Positions 44,688-53,949 of a stretch of DNA of 64,000 nucleotides are shown piece by piece. The stretch is taken from NCBI GenBank assembly GCA_964493245.1, contig CAZBNB010000007.1, positions 33,620-97,619 on the forward strand, in the 5' to 3' direction. This DNA comes from CAZBNB01 sp964493245 (GTDB lineage Bacteria > Pseudomonadota > Gammaproteobacteria > Legionellales > Legionellaceae). Under the pieces are notes generated by a model. It made no database searches, was not told the DNA's origin, and saw nothing but the letters and a program-made list of their open reading frames with translations. The translations under genes were made by a program, and so were the position numbers. Every line of letters begins with the position of its first letter. Positions within the stretch are counted from its first letter, which is position 1.

Positions 44688-45104
44688 ATGAGCGCAACAT
44701 TCACTGTAGATTTTCCCTGCCGTTTTCAGGATAATAGGCATTTTTTCGTACCGAGAATCCAATTGGACTGTTTATTTTGTAAAATCGCTAAACAGGAAAT
44801 CCCTGCCAATATTGTCTACGAAACACCTGATATTTTGGCTTTTAAGGATATTGCACCACAGGCACCTGTCCATGTGTTGATTATTCCCAAGAAACACGTT
44901 GCAACTATCAACGATCTTCAAGAAGGAGATCAGGCTTTAGTTGGCCAAATGATATTCGCAGCGAAACAATTGGCAAAAGAAATGGAAATTAATGAACTGG
45001 GTTATCGACTTGTTTATAATATCAATCAACAAGGTGGACAAGCAGTCTACCATATTCACTTACATCTACTGGGTGGTCGCCAATTACATTGGCCACCAGG
45101 TTAA
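44688..45104 (+). CDS. HIT-family nucleotide hydrolase (HinT-like)
   Basis: 138 residues if started at 44688. The HIT core begins DCLFCKIAKQEIPANIVYE and contains the catalytic HIHLHLLGGRQ. The first 25 residues are atypical; TTG at 44763, giving (M)DCLFCKIA, is a credible alternative start. HinT hydrolyses AMP-lysine and related phosphoramidates. Confidence 0.93.
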   Translation: MSATFTVDFPCRFQDNRHFFVPRIQLDCLFCKIAKQEIPANIVYETPDILAFKDIAPQAPVHVLIIPKKHVATINDLQEGDQALVGQMIFAAKQLAKEMEINELGYRLVYNINQQGGQAVYHIHLHLLGGRQLHWPPG

Positions 45105-45127
45105 TTTTTATTTTTGGTTGAATCGCA

Positions 45128-45667
45128 ATGCACACTTTATATGAACAATTATTAAAAGAATTAGGCGAAGATGTAACTCGAGAAGGTCTGGTTGATACCC
45201 CCAAACGCGCAGCAAAAGCGTTATCTTTTTTGACCAAGGGTTATGCAGAAAAACTGGATGATATCATCAACGACGCTCTGTTTGAATGTGATATGAGCGA
45301 GATGGTCATTGTAAAAAATATTGAAATGTACTCTCTGTGTGAGCACCATTTACTGCCGTTTTTTGGAAAGTGTCACATCGGCTACTTACCCAATGGTAAA
45401 GTCTTAGGTCTTTCCAAAATTGCACGTATTGTTGACTATTTTTCTAGACGTTTACAAATTCAAGAAAGATTAACGTCAGAAATTGCACATTGTATTCAAG
45501 ATATTACACATGCCAGGGGTGTGGGTGTGATTGTTGAAGCACAACATTTATGCATGATGATGCGCGGCGTCGAAAAGCAAAATTCGACCATGACAACATC
45601 CGTGATGTTGGGAGACATGCGACACAATCCAAGTAGTCGCATTGAGTTTTTGAATTTAATTAAATAG
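45128..45667 (+). CDS. folE: GTP cyclohydrolase I
   Basis: 179 residues. Zinc and active-site motifs CEHHLLPFFGKCHIGYLP and LCMMMRGVEKQNS are present. It makes 7,8-dihydroneopterin triphosphate, the first step to folate. 23 bp after the HIT gene, so probably co-transcribed. Confidence 0.97.
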   Translation: MHTLYEQLLKELGEDVTREGLVDTPKRAAKALSFLTKGYAEKLDDIINDALFECDMSEMVIVKNIEMYSLCEHHLLPFFGKCHIGYLPNGKVLGLSKIARIVDYFSRRLQIQERLTSEIAHCIQDITHARGVGVIVEAQHLCMMMRGVEKQNSTMTTSVMLGDMRHNPSSRIEFLNLIK

Positions 45668-45752
45668 CACTCACCAGGGCGTGGTCGACAAATTCTACTT
45701 GTAAATGTCCACCCCCATGGCGTCAACTTAAGACGTTATCGCAAGCTTCTAA

Positions 45753-45794
45753 GTGTTCACCCTCGCAACGAGGGAACGGCCATGTTTGGGCACA
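45753..45794 (+). repeat. Family D short repeat, copy 1
   Basis: GTGTTCACCCTCGCAACGAG, then GGAACGGCCATGTTTGGGCA; the middle CCCTCGCAACGAGGG is self-complementary. Relatives at 51463-51501 (inverted), 53899-53938 and 61500-61522. Confidence 0.65.
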
Positions 45795-45881
45795 TTTTGA
45801 GGGGAAACGGGGTTTAACAGCAGCATACATTTGTTCAGTGAACAACAAGTATGGGCATTATTTACAAACTGCCTGGCATTA

Positions 45882-45922
45882 TCCGTAACCATTCAAAATG
45901 CTGTTTTTTGAACGATTACGGA
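45882..45922. terminator. Family H palindrome acting as folE/pnp hairpin
   Basis: TCCGTAACCATTCAAAA and TTTTTTGAACGATTACGGA form a near-perfect stem around TGCTG. It lies between the convergent folE and pnp genes, 15 bp past the pnp stop, so terminator or mRNA-end function is plausible, though it belongs to a repeat family. Confidence 0.5.
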
Positions 45923-45936
45923 CGTACGGGTTACGC

Positions 45937-48123
45937 TTACTCTTCTTCAGACGCGTCGTTTTGTGCACTTTGCTCAGCATCAGCGACTGGTGCTGTTTCA
46001 GGCGTAGCTTCTTCTTTTGCTTTTTTCGAAGCAGGCTTATTTTTCCACTCTAATTTCACACGGCCTTGCTTATCGACACCAGCAACATAAACTTCAATGT
46101 CTTGTCCTTCGTGTAAGACATCTTCAACTTTTTGCGAGCGCTCAGCACAAATTTGTGAAATATGTAGCAAACCATCTTTTCCTGGTAACAGATTAATGAA
46201 AGCACCAAAATCAACGATTTTATTCACTTTACCTGCGTAAGTTTGGCCAACTTCGACTTCAGCAACCAACAATTTAATTTGTTTTTGTGCTTCTTCCAAC
46301 GCATCCTGACTGGGAGAGAACAATTGGACGACACCGGTATCATCAATATCAATTGAAACACCCGTGCTGTCTATTAAACCTTTGATCGTTGCGCCACCCT
46401 TTCCAATCACGGTACGGATTTTATCTTCGGCAACTTTCATGGTTACAATACGTGGTGCATGCGCTGATAATTCTTGGCGATGCTCAGATAGTGCATGGCT
46501 CATCACCTCTAAAATATGCAATCGACCATCCAGTGCTTGTGCCAAAGCTTGTTGCATAATTTCTTTGGTAATACCTTTGATTTTAATATCCATTTGTAGC
46601 GCAGTAATACCTTTAGCTGTCCCTGCGACTTTGAAATCCATATCACCCAGGTGATCTTCATCACCTAAAATATCGGTCAATACCGCAAATTGATCGCCCT
46701 CTTTAATCAAGCCCATCGCCACACCAGCAACCGGTGCTTTCAATGGAACACCTGCATCCATTAAAGCTAAGCTGGATCCACACACCGATGCCATTGAGCT
46801 TGAACCATTGGATTCCGTAATTTCTGAAACCACACGCAATACATAAGGAAATTCGCTTAATGAAGGCAAAACAGCTGTTAAACTGCGTCGGGCCAGTCGA
46901 CCATGACCAATTTCACGTCGTTTAGGGCTGCCCATCATGCCCGTTTCGCCGACAGAATAAGGAGGGAAATTGTAGTGCAGCATAAAGCGATCTCTCACTT
47001 CACCTTCTAACTTATCAAGAATTTGTGCATTGCGCTCATTACCCAGAGTTGCAACCACGATGGCTTGTGTTTCACCACGTGTAAACAAAGCAGAACCATG
47101 AGCACGATCTAATACATTCGTGCGAATCGTAATAGGACGTACTGTTTTTCTATCGCGACCATCGATACGTGGCTCGCCGCTTAAAATACGTTGTCGAACA
47201 TGTTCTCTTTCTATCGCTTCGAATGCACCCGTGATCACATCAGCCGATAAATCGGGTTGCTCAAGCAATAAAGCTTCTGTCGTTTGTTGACGCAACTCAC
47301 CCAATCGTTGATAACGTTGTTGCTTGTCTTTCAACAAGTAGGCTTCTGTAATCGCATTCAAAGCTTTATCTTTAAGGCACGTGTCTAATTCCGTATTAGG
47401 TACCGCATCGGCCCAATTCCAACCTGACTTACCAGCGTCACCGGCTTCATCTGCAAACTCACGAATACCTTTGATCACGTTTTTAATCATTTCATGACCA
47501 AACATGACAGCGCCTAACATCACATCTTCACTTAATTCATGCGCTTCTGATTCTACCATTAAGATTGCATCATCTGTGCCTGCAACAACCAAATCCAATG
47601 CCGATTTTTCAAGCGCGCTTGGGCCTGGATTTAATAAATAAATGCCATCTTGATAACCAACGCGAGCGCCTCCGATTGGACCATGAAACGGCACACCTGA
47701 AATAGCTAAGGCAGCTGAGGCACCTATCATCGCAATAATATCGGCAGGGACTTCTGGATTCAGTGACATGACAGTCGCAATAATTTGTACTTCATGATTA
47801 AAATTTTCTGGAAACAAAGGACGCAAAGGACGATCAATCAAGCGAGAACGCAATGTTTCTTCTTCACTCAAACGACCTTCGCGTTTGTTGAAGCCGCCAG
47901 GGATTTTTCCTGCCGCGTAATATTTTTCTTGATACACAACCATCAAAGGGAAAAATTTATTATTTTCCGCACCGTCTTTTTTAGCCACTACCGTGACTAA
48001 CACTTGTGTTCCATTCATTGATGCAAAAACAGCACCATCTGCTTGTCTCGCAATTTCACCTGTTTCCAGAGTGAGGACATTTTCACCAAATTGTATTTGT
48101 TTCGTTACTTTTGCCACAATCAT
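45937..48123 (-). CDS. pnp: Polyribonucleotide nucleotidyltransferase (PNPase)
   Basis: 728 residues: two RNase PH domains (FFPLMVVYQEKYYAAGKIPG, and the catalytic TDILGDEDHLGDMDFKVAGT), a KH domain with VIGKGGATIKGLI and an S1 domain, then an acidic tail ending QSAQNDASEEE. 3'-5' phosphorolytic RNase of the degradosome. Downstream of rpsO. Confidence 0.98.
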   Translation of the reverse strand: MIVAKVTKQIQFGENVLTLETGEIARQADGAVFASMNGTQVLVTVVAKKDGAENNKFFPLMVVYQEKYYAAGKIPGGFNKREGRLSEEETLRSRLIDRPLRPLFPENFNHEVQIIATVMSLNPEVPADIIAMIGASAALAISGVPFHGPIGGARVGYQDGIYLLNPGPSALEKSALDLVVAGTDDAILMVESEAHELSEDVMLGAVMFGHEMIKNVIKGIREFADEAGDAGKSGWNWADAVPNTELDTCLKDKALNAITEAYLLKDKQQRYQRLGELRQQTTEALLLEQPDLSADVITGAFEAIEREHVRQRILSGEPRIDGRDRKTVRPITIRTNVLDRAHGSALFTRGETQAIVVATLGNERNAQILDKLEGEVRDRFMLHYNFPPYSVGETGMMGSPKRREIGHGRLARRSLTAVLPSLSEFPYVLRVVSEITESNGSSSMASVCGSSLALMDAGVPLKAPVAGVAMGLIKEGDQFAVLTDILGDEDHLGDMDFKVAGTAKGITALQMDIKIKGITKEIMQQALAQALDGRLHILEVMSHALSEHRQELSAHAPRIVTMKVAEDKIRTVIGKGGATIKGLIDSTGVSIDIDDTGVVQLFSPSQDALEEAQKQIKLLVAEVEVGQTYAGKVNKIVDFGAFINLLPGKDGLLHISQICAERSQKVEDVLHEGQDIEVYVAGVDKQGRVKLEWKNKPASKKAKEEATPETAPVADAEQSAQNDASEEE

Positions 48124-48179
48124 TCTACCTTATTAATTGCAACTATCCGTGCTCAACTCAAGCCACAAACAATTACCAT

Positions 48180-48205
48180 AAAAAAAAGGCGCAAAAAAAA
48201 TGCGC
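48180..48205 (-). terminator. rpsO-pnp intercistronic terminator
   Basis: On the reverse strand GGCGCA-TTTTTTT-TGCGCC followed by seven T (48187-48192 pairs with 48200-48205). It lies 32 bp after rpsO, like the partial terminator t1 of E. coli, so pnp should be expressed by read-through or its own promoter. Confidence 0.8.
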
Positions 48206-48236
48206 CCTCAAAAATATCTTGAAAAAAACCAATCTA

Positions 48237-48512
48237 TTAATATGAATCTCTTAGACCCAAGCTTTGAATCAAGGCACTATAACGTTGACGATCACTGGCC
48301 TTTAAATATTGCAAAAGCTTGCGACGCTTATTCACAAGCGCTTGTAATCCACGTCGAGAATGGAAATCTTTCTTGTGCATTTTAAAATGTTCAGTTAAAT
48401 ATTTAATACGGCTGGTCATCAGCGAAACTTGTACTTCTGATGAGCCAGTATCTCGTTCAGAACGCTTATACTGATCCACTATCGCTGCCGTTTGCACGCT
48501 ATCTAGCGCCAT
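48237..48512 (-). CDS. rpsO: 30S ribosomal protein S15
   Basis: 91 residues, with DTGSSEVQVSLMTSRIKYLT and HSRRGLQALVNKRRKLLQYL conserved. Binds the 16S central domain. Upstream of pnp. Confidence 0.98.
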   Translation of the reverse strand: MALDSVQTAAIVDQYKRSERDTGSSEVQVSLMTSRIKYLTEHFKMHKKDFHSRRGLQALVNKRRKLLQYLKASDRQRYSALIQSLGLRDSY

Positions 48513-48552
48513 ATCTTACTCCTAAACAATGAGGCTATTTCTAAAACGGCCT

Positions 48553-48581
48553 ATTCTAACAAGGGTTACAAGAACATACAA
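48553..48581 (-). promoter_or_regulatory. rpsO promoter
   Basis: Reverse strand TTGTAT (48576-48581), 17 bp, TAGAAT (48553-48558), followed by a G/C-rich AGGCC discriminator, 41 bp before the rpsO ATG. Confidence 0.6.
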
Positions 48582-48653
48582 GAGGTTAACAAACCAACAA
48601 CAGATTATTTTTTGATTGCACATCAAGATGAAACATGATCAAATTAGGATCTT

Positions 48654-49499
48654 TTGAATCAGCATCGTCTGGATTTACAACGGCAACTATCTGAGAGATC
48701 TGTTTTTATGCAACGCGCTTTCAAATTACTGGAAATCAGCCAACTGCATCGTGGACAATATCAACCAAGACAGTATTTTGACGAAACAGCACTTCAAGAG
48801 TTAGCCAGCTCAATTCAATCTCAAGGTTTAATCGAACCATTAATCGTCCGTTTATTACATACCAACCAATATGAGATTATTGCTGGTGAACGACGATGGC
48901 GTGCAGCTATGTTGGCGGGATTATCACACGTTCCTTGTTTGATTGGCGAGTACACCGACCATCAAGCAGCCGCCGTTACTTTAATTGAAAATATCCAACG
49001 CGCCGATTTAAATATCATTGAAGAAGCAAGTGGATATCAGCGTCTAATCAATGAATTTCATTTCAAACAAGACGAAATTGCGCAATTAGTCGGCAAGTCT
49101 CGCAGCCATATCGCTAATCTTTTACGTTTATTGACATTATGCGATCCCGTACAACAACAAATAAAAAATCAACAATTAACATTAGGACATGCACGCATGT
49201 TAGTCGGTCTTGCGGCAGCCGAACAAACACGCCTCGCTCAACTGATTATACGAGAACATTGGTCTGTCAGACGCTTAGAAAATGCGATTCGTCATCAACA
49301 ACACAGCATCAATGCTCTTCACACACCAACGGATTGTGATAGAATCCAATTACAAAATGCATTAGCTGAGTATGTCGGTGCACCGGTAGAAATTATCCGC
49401 GACACAGATGAAGGCGGTGTATTGAAAATTACCTTTTATGATAATGACACATTATCTGGTCTTTTAGAACGCATAGGATTACCTCACATTGAAGACTAG
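48654..49499 (+). CDS. ParB/Spo0J-family partition protein, no adjacent parA
   Basis: 281 residues from TTG at 48654 (ATG at 48708 is an alternative). The ParB CTPase domain has QPRQYFDETALQELASSIQS and IAGERRWRAAMLAG (GERRWRA box) and the HTH contains KQDEIAQLVGKSRSHIANLL. Dimerisation segment at the C-end. ParB binds parS and loads SMC. It is flanked by rpsO and dacB rather than by parA, so it is either an orphan or a relocated chromosomal parB. Confidence 0.92.
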   Translation: MNQHRLDLQRQLSERSVFMQRAFKLLEISQLHRGQYQPRQYFDETALQELASSIQSQGLIEPLIVRLLHTNQYEIIAGERRWRAAMLAGLSHVPCLIGEYTDHQAAAVTLIENIQRADLNIIEEASGYQRLINEFHFKQDEIAQLVGKSRSHIANLLRLLTLCDPVQQQIKNQQLTLGHARMLVGLAAAEQTRLAQLIIREHWSVRRLENAIRHQQHSINALHTPTDCDRIQLQNALAEYVGAPVEIIRDTDEGGVLKITFYDNDTLSGLLERIGLPHIED

Positions 49500-49514
49500 A
49501 CATCACAGGACGGT

Positions 49515-51317
49515 ATGCGCATGAAACGGACGCTTTTAAGTTTATTACTCAGTTATGTTTGCCACGCGGTATCGGCAGAAAGTTTGCAGCACCCGATCGA
49601 TAATATTATCAATCACGTTGACCCTAATATTAACATGGGCATGATGGTTGTTGATTTAAATACCGGTGAAACACTGTACCAGCGACATATCGATAAAACA
49701 CTGATTCCTGCCAGCAACATGAAGTTATTTTCTGATGCCGCCGCTTTACTGGCATTGGGGCCTGATTATCGATTTCAAACCAAACTAAGCACCGATGCTA
49801 AAGCACTGCGACAAGGCACCTTATATGGTTCATTATACTTATATTTACCAGGGGATCCTTCCTTCACACATGCAAACCTTGATATCTTGCTAGCACAATT
49901 AGAAGGCTTTGGTGTTAAACGCATTCAGGGTAATGTTGTGATTGTCAGCGATCATCAAACGCTCACACCCTATGCGCCTGGCGTCGTCCCCAAAGATCTC
50001 ACATACAGCTACGGTGCACCGACCGCACCTTTAATGATAGATGAAAATCGTGTAACCGTGACGGCGAATCCATCTTATCGCGCGGGTCAACTGGCTGTTG
50101 TCGAGTACAGTGCGCCAGAAAAAACGTTTATTTTAGACAACCAAGTCAAAACAGCCAGCGCGGCTTCTTGTGGTGTGGGTGTCAAAACCACGCCAGAAAA
50201 TCATTTAATTGTTCGTGGCTGTATGAATATTGGACAAGGATCGGTTCAAGCCCGCATCCCGATTATCAATCCACTGGCTTATGCGCAATCTTTAATTCGT
50301 AATCGATTACAAGCGATGCATATTGGATTTGACGGTCAAGTCATCGCTGGGCATTTACCGCAAGGAACCTTGCTCTTAGCAACCCATTCTTCTAAACCTA
50401 TTAAAGAGTTAATGGCAGATACACTGAAACCGTCTGATAATTTATATGCAAATAGTTTATTTTTACACGCCGCACAAGTGATCAACGGCGGTACACCAGT
50501 AGATTGGGCACAAGCACAAACCGTGGTCAAAAATTATATTCAGCAACAAACCCAGATCAATTTGTCATCCGCTATTTTGATCGATGGCTCAGGACTATCT
50601 CGGCATGACTTAATTACCGCGGAACAAACAGTCGGTTTATTACGCTACCTTCACGATCGCTTTCCACTTGCATTTGAATACATTGCAGCCTTACCGATTG
50701 CTGGCCAAGATGGTACGTTAATGAAGCGCTTTCGCAAACCATATCAACGTGGTTTTTTACGTGCCAAAACAGGCTCGATGACCGGCATCATGAGCTTATC
50801 AGGCTATTTGTACACTGCAAACGCGCATACTTTGGCTTTTGCGATTTACATTAATACCCGCCCCGGAACAAAACCTGCTATTTCAGGACGTTATCGTGGA
50901 ATGGTCGACACGCTATGTGACTTTTTATTACAACAAAAACCAACCAGTGCTCACGTCAATCTCACAACCAATGCGCACGCCAGAGTCGCGTTTCAACAGA
51001 AACCATCACAAACCGATTTAATTCGGTCACGTCATGCGAAATGGCGACAAATTGAGTATGTCGTGAAACATGGATTAATCAATCAAGCCGTTGATGTGGT
51101 CTTTAGAAACGAGCAATTAGTATTGATTGACCATGGTGCAGATATCAATAAAATAGTCAGTACGCTACAAAATGTGCAAAAAAAGTATCATGTATCGATT
51201 GCTTTAAGAGACAAAAATCCACCCAAAGGCACTCAGCCTTTATCAATACTCTTATGGGAGGATCCCACTATTCAATCCGCACAGCGTACTTGGATATTGA
51301 GAGAATCTTTAGGGTAA
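49515..51317 (+). CDS. dacB: D-alanyl-D-alanine carboxypeptidase/endopeptidase (PBP4) with C-terminal extension
   Basis: 600 residues, against roughly 480 for PBP4. Signal peptide (1-21), S67-N-M-K70 as SxxK, S307-D-N309 as SxN and K418-T-G420 as KTG. It trims and opens peptidoglycan crosslinks in the periplasm. After the family's usual end (about 475) there are about 120 additional residues (QTDLIRSRHAKWRQIEYVVK; VSIALRDKNPPKGTQPLSIL) that I do not recognise. Starts 15 bp after parB. Confidence 0.93.
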   Translation: MRMKRTLLSLLLSYVCHAVSAESLQHPIDNIINHVDPNINMGMMVVDLNTGETLYQRHIDKTLIPASNMKLFSDAAALLALGPDYRFQTKLSTDAKALRQGTLYGSLYLYLPGDPSFTHANLDILLAQLEGFGVKRIQGNVVIVSDHQTLTPYAPGVVPKDLTYSYGAPTAPLMIDENRVTVTANPSYRAGQLAVVEYSAPEKTFILDNQVKTASAASCGVGVKTTPENHLIVRGCMNIGQGSVQARIPIINPLAYAQSLIRNRLQAMHIGFDGQVIAGHLPQGTLLLATHSSKPIKELMADTLKPSDNLYANSLFLHAAQVINGGTPVDWAQAQTVVKNYIQQQTQINLSSAILIDGSGLSRHDLITAEQTVGLLRYLHDRFPLAFEYIAALPIAGQDGTLMKRFRKPYQRGFLRAKTGSMTGIMSLSGYLYTANAHTLAFAIYINTRPGTKPAISGRYRGMVDTLCDFLLQQKPTSAHVNLTTNAHARVAFQQKPSQTDLIRSRHAKWRQIEYVVKHGLINQAVDVVFRNEQLVLIDHGADINKIVSTLQNVQKKYHVSIALRDKNPPKGTQPLSILLWEDPTIQSAQRTWILRESLG

Positions 51318-51356
51318 GCAACAACAGCGTAAATGTGTATTTGAGCGTTCACGGAC

Positions 51357-51392
51357 TCGCTCTTGAACTTTGGAGAGCGAGCAGATTTGAGC
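51357..51392 (+). repeat. Family F repeat, copy 2
   Basis: TCGCTCTTGAACTTTGGAGA then GCGAGCAGATTTGAGC matches 43049-43083. A short inverted segment GCTC...GAGC lies within. Located just past dacB. Confidence 0.5.
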
Positions 51393-51462
51393 GCACAGTT
51401 TGAACGAAAAAGTCATTTTACAAGCTCAGCATACATCAGCTTGGCCTGTCTTGGCGAAGGAA

Positions 51463-51501
51463 TGTGCCAAACATGACCGTTCCCTCGCACGGAGTGAAAA
51501 C
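51463..51501 (-). repeat. Family D short repeat, copy 2 (inverted)
   Basis: TGTGCCAAACATGACCGTTC then CCTCGCACGGAGTGAAAACTT; the reverse complement matches 45753-45794. Between dacB and cbpM, which are convergent. Confidence 0.6.
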
Positions 51502-51524
51502 TTACATTTGAGCAGTACCGCTCA

Positions 51525-51851
51525 TCACTCTCTAATATGGCGTTGTAAAACACTTAATTGGCTGTTTAACTGCGTCAACTCGTCCATCAACTCTAGAGCC
51601 AACACGACGCCTGGTGCGTTTAAACCCAGATCAACTTGTAACCGACAGGCAGATTGCACACGCGTTATCATATTGAGATCGAATTCAATATTTTTATCAG
51701 GGGAAATCACTTCAGGCAACAAACCATGCTCCAGCATCTCTAATAAAACATCTTCGGAAATACCTTGTTTTTCACAAACGTCAACAAAAGAAACACTGCT
51801 ATGATCGTCAACCAACACTCCCATGATCATTGTGCTTTTTACCATGTTCAT
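51525..51851 (-). CDS. cbpM: Chaperone modulatory protein CbpM
   Basis: 108 residues of MerR-like helical type (FVDVCEKQGISEDVLLEMLE, then ITRVQSACRLQVDLGLNAPG). CbpM binds the J-domain of CbpA and inhibits it. Overlaps cbpA by 4 bp, the standard pair. Confidence 0.93.
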   Translation of the reverse strand: MNMVKSTMIMGVLVDDHSSVSFVDVCEKQGISEDVLLEMLEHGLLPEVISPDKNIEFDLNMITRVQSACRLQVDLGLNAPGVVLALELMDELTQLNSQLSVLQRHIRE

Positions 51852-52741
51852 TTCTCCATTTTTTCACGTGGGTTGAATGGCATTTCAGCTGCCATCTGTT
51901 GATAAAGCGCTTTTTGTGCATCCGTGACTGGCTGCGGTATAACAACTTTTAATAAAATATATTGATCACCAGGTTTTGCTGCGGGAAGACCTTTATTTTT
52001 TAAACGCAGTGTTTGCCCGGCTTGAGATTGAGCCGGAATCTTCAGATCAACGCGTCCGCCCAATGTCGGTACTTGAATCGTACATCCCAAAGCCGCTTCC
52101 CAAGGTGTAACCGGCAACGTCATGTAAACATCATTTTCAACTAAATCAAATAACGGATGGCGATCGATATTCACGGTAATATATAAATCACCTGCCACAG
52201 CATTGGTTTGCGGGCCAGGCTCTCCTTTACCAGCAAGACGAATTTTTTGACCTGTTTTTATTCCAGATGGGATTTTCACACGTAAGCGTTGCTTCTCGTA
52301 TCGTGGTAATTCAATTTCTCTGACAACCCCTTGATATGCTTCTTCCAGACTAATATGGATTGTGCCATATAAATCAGCGCCGCCTTGCGGCTCTTGGTGA
52401 AAGCCTCGTTTACCAAAGATTGATGCAAATAAATCCGCGTCAAAACCTTCTGCGCCATGAAAAGCATCCCCCGCTTCTTGCCAAGCGTGTGAATAAGTTT
52501 GATTGTTTGCATCTTGATAGCCTGGTTCGGTGCGACCATACTCATCGTAAGCTTTGCGCTTCTGTGGGTCTTTCAAAATTTCATATGCTTCGCCTAACTC
52601 TTTAAATTTATCTTCGGCATCGGGTTCTTTATTTAAATCAGGATGATATTTTCGAGCCAAGCGTCGATAGGCTGTTTTGATTTCTTTTTCGGTCGCATCA
52701 TGCTTTAGTCCCATGATGCTGTAGTAATCTTTTTGACTCAT
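51848..52741 (-). CDS. cbpA: DnaJ-like curved-DNA-binding co-chaperone CbpA
   Basis: 297 residues: N-terminal J-domain (YSIMGLKHDATEKEIKTAYR; YHPDLNKEPDAEDKFKELGE with HPD), a G/F-poor linker, and two beta-sandwich substrate domains without the Zn-finger, which sets it apart from DnaJ. Stimulates DnaK. Upstream is a TTGACA-like -35; the -10 is unclear. Confidence 0.95.
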   Translation of the reverse strand: MSQKDYYSIMGLKHDATEKEIKTAYRRLARKYHPDLNKEPDAEDKFKELGEAYEILKDPQKRKAYDEYGRTEPGYQDANNQTYSHAWQEAGDAFHGAEGFDADLFASIFGKRGFHQEPQGGADLYGTIHISLEEAYQGVVREIELPRYEKQRLRVKIPSGIKTGQKIRLAGKGEPGPQTNAVAGDLYITVNIDRHPLFDLVENDVYMTLPVTPWEAALGCTIQVPTLGGRVDLKIPAQSQAGQTLRLKNKGLPAAKPGDQYILLKVVIPQPVTDAQKALYQQMAAEMPFNPREKMEK

Positions 52742-52865
52742 AAAATCCCTTTATGTATTGCAAAATCAAGCCACACGGCAACGCATTGCATACAGTATAG
52801 GACAGATATGTCAAAGATGTGAAATTTTGTAGATAAGTGTTTATAGCACCTTACAACCAAGGTGT

Positions 52866-53297
52866 CTAATGATGCAACATTTGCTCAATATAGCGCCGAC
52901 AAGTCAATGGTTTGTTAAGAAAATTGATCGTTTGTCTTGTTCCACCTGTGCCAGTAATGACCAAGGAGCCATATTGAAAAATAGTGCCTAAAATAGATTG
53001 TCGTATATCAATACTTTCAATTTTATTAATTGACAGCACAATGGTCTGTCTAACAAAAATGCCTGTACACAAAGTCACTTGTTTTTGTTTAATCTCTAGG
53101 TAAGAGCATTGGTAAGTTAACCAAATCACCACCTCCCAAAAAAGAGCGGTCAACACAAGCGCCAAACCAATAAAGCGTAAGGTCTCAAATTGATACCCTA
53201 ACCAAACAGCAAACCAGAATAAAATAACAGGCCAAACAAATAAGACCCAATGCAGGCGAGCTTCGTAAATGAGTGTATCATTTTTTGTTTCAGTCAT
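52866..53297 (-). CDS. PH-domain (bPH2-like) membrane protein
   Basis: 143 residues from the ATG at 53297. Two adjacent membrane helices (LHWVLFVWPVILFWFAVWLG; FIGLALVLTALFWEVVIWL) are followed by a bacterial PH-like domain (YLEIKQKQVTLCTGIFVRQT; IESIDIRQSILGTIFQYGSL), as in YdbS-like proteins. Role unknown. Confidence 0.85.
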   Translation of the reverse strand: MTETKNDTLIYEARLHWVLFVWPVILFWFAVWLGYQFETLRFIGLALVLTALFWEVVIWLTYQCSYLEIKQKQVTLCTGIFVRQTIVLSINKIESIDIRQSILGTIFQYGSLVITGTGGTRQTINFLNKPLTCRRYIEQMLHH

Positions 53298-53335
53298 GCT
53301 TTTTCCAACATTGATTGAGATAATAATTTTACGCA

Positions 53336-53445
53336 GTATATACCCAATAAACTTCAAAATGCTAGGTTTAAGGAAACGCAGCTAAAACGAGAAACCTGCG
53401 AGATCGATTTTTGAGCTTAGCATTTTGAAAGATTACAGGTATACT
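53336..53445. repeat. Family H palindrome, long copy
   Basis: About 110 bp bounded by GTATATACCC...TTCAAAATGCTA and TAGCATTTTGAAAGATTACA then GGTATAC, i.e. inverted ends with internal unique DNA. Between divergent bPH2 and dciA genes. Confidence 0.6.
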
Positions 53446-53475
53446 CATATTTTATTGGTATTTTTCTTGCATTTT

Positions 53476-53853
53476 ATGCGACATATTCGAGATTGCTTCG
53501 GCGCAAAATTCAACTCTCTTTGTATACAAGCGTCACAATTAAGCGCCTACAATACAACGCTTCAACGCTACTTACCCGAACCATTACATCCCTATTGTTG
53601 GATTGTCAGCTTTCAAAACGGATGTTTGGCGATTGGTGTTGCAGATAGCAGCTGGGCTTCGCAATTACGTTATTTGTTGCCTGAATTAAGAGATCAACTT
53701 CGTTCACAAGAAAAGTGGTATCAGCTTACTTCCATCAAAATTGTGCTGGCTACTGCAAATCCTAAACCAATGATAAACGCCCCGATTAAACCCAAACCGC
53801 CTGAAAAGAAATCTCCGTGGCACAACATATTACAATCATTGTTGAGGTCGTAA
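53476..53853 (+). CDS. dciA: DciA-like replicative helicase loader (DUF721)
   Basis: 125 residues from ATG 53476 (MRHIRDCFGAKFNSL). The DUF721 core contains FQNGCLAIGVADSSWASQLR and YLLPELRDQLRS. DciA loads DnaB in bacteria lacking DnaC. A Pro/Lys tail follows. It lies next to lpxC, a common site for DUF721 genes. Confidence 0.85.
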   Translation: MRHIRDCFGAKFNSLCIQASQLSAYNTTLQRYLPEPLHPYCWIVSFQNGCLAIGVADSSWASQLRYLLPELRDQLRSQEKWYQLTSIKIVLATANPKPMINAPIKPKPPEKKSPWHNILQSLLRS

Positions 53854-53898
53854 CTGTTTAAGAGTGATCGTTCGGAGGGAATACTTGAATCTCGGTAG

Positions 53899-53938
53899 GT
53901 GTTCACTCCGCAAGAGGGAAAGGCCATATTTAGCACAA
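53899..53938 (+). repeat. Family D short repeat, copy 3
   Basis: GTGTTCACTCCGCAAGAGGG then AAAGGCCATATTTAGCACA; same plan as 45753-45794. Between convergent dciA and lpxC. Confidence 0.6.
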
Positions 53939-53949
53939 CAAGTGTGATT

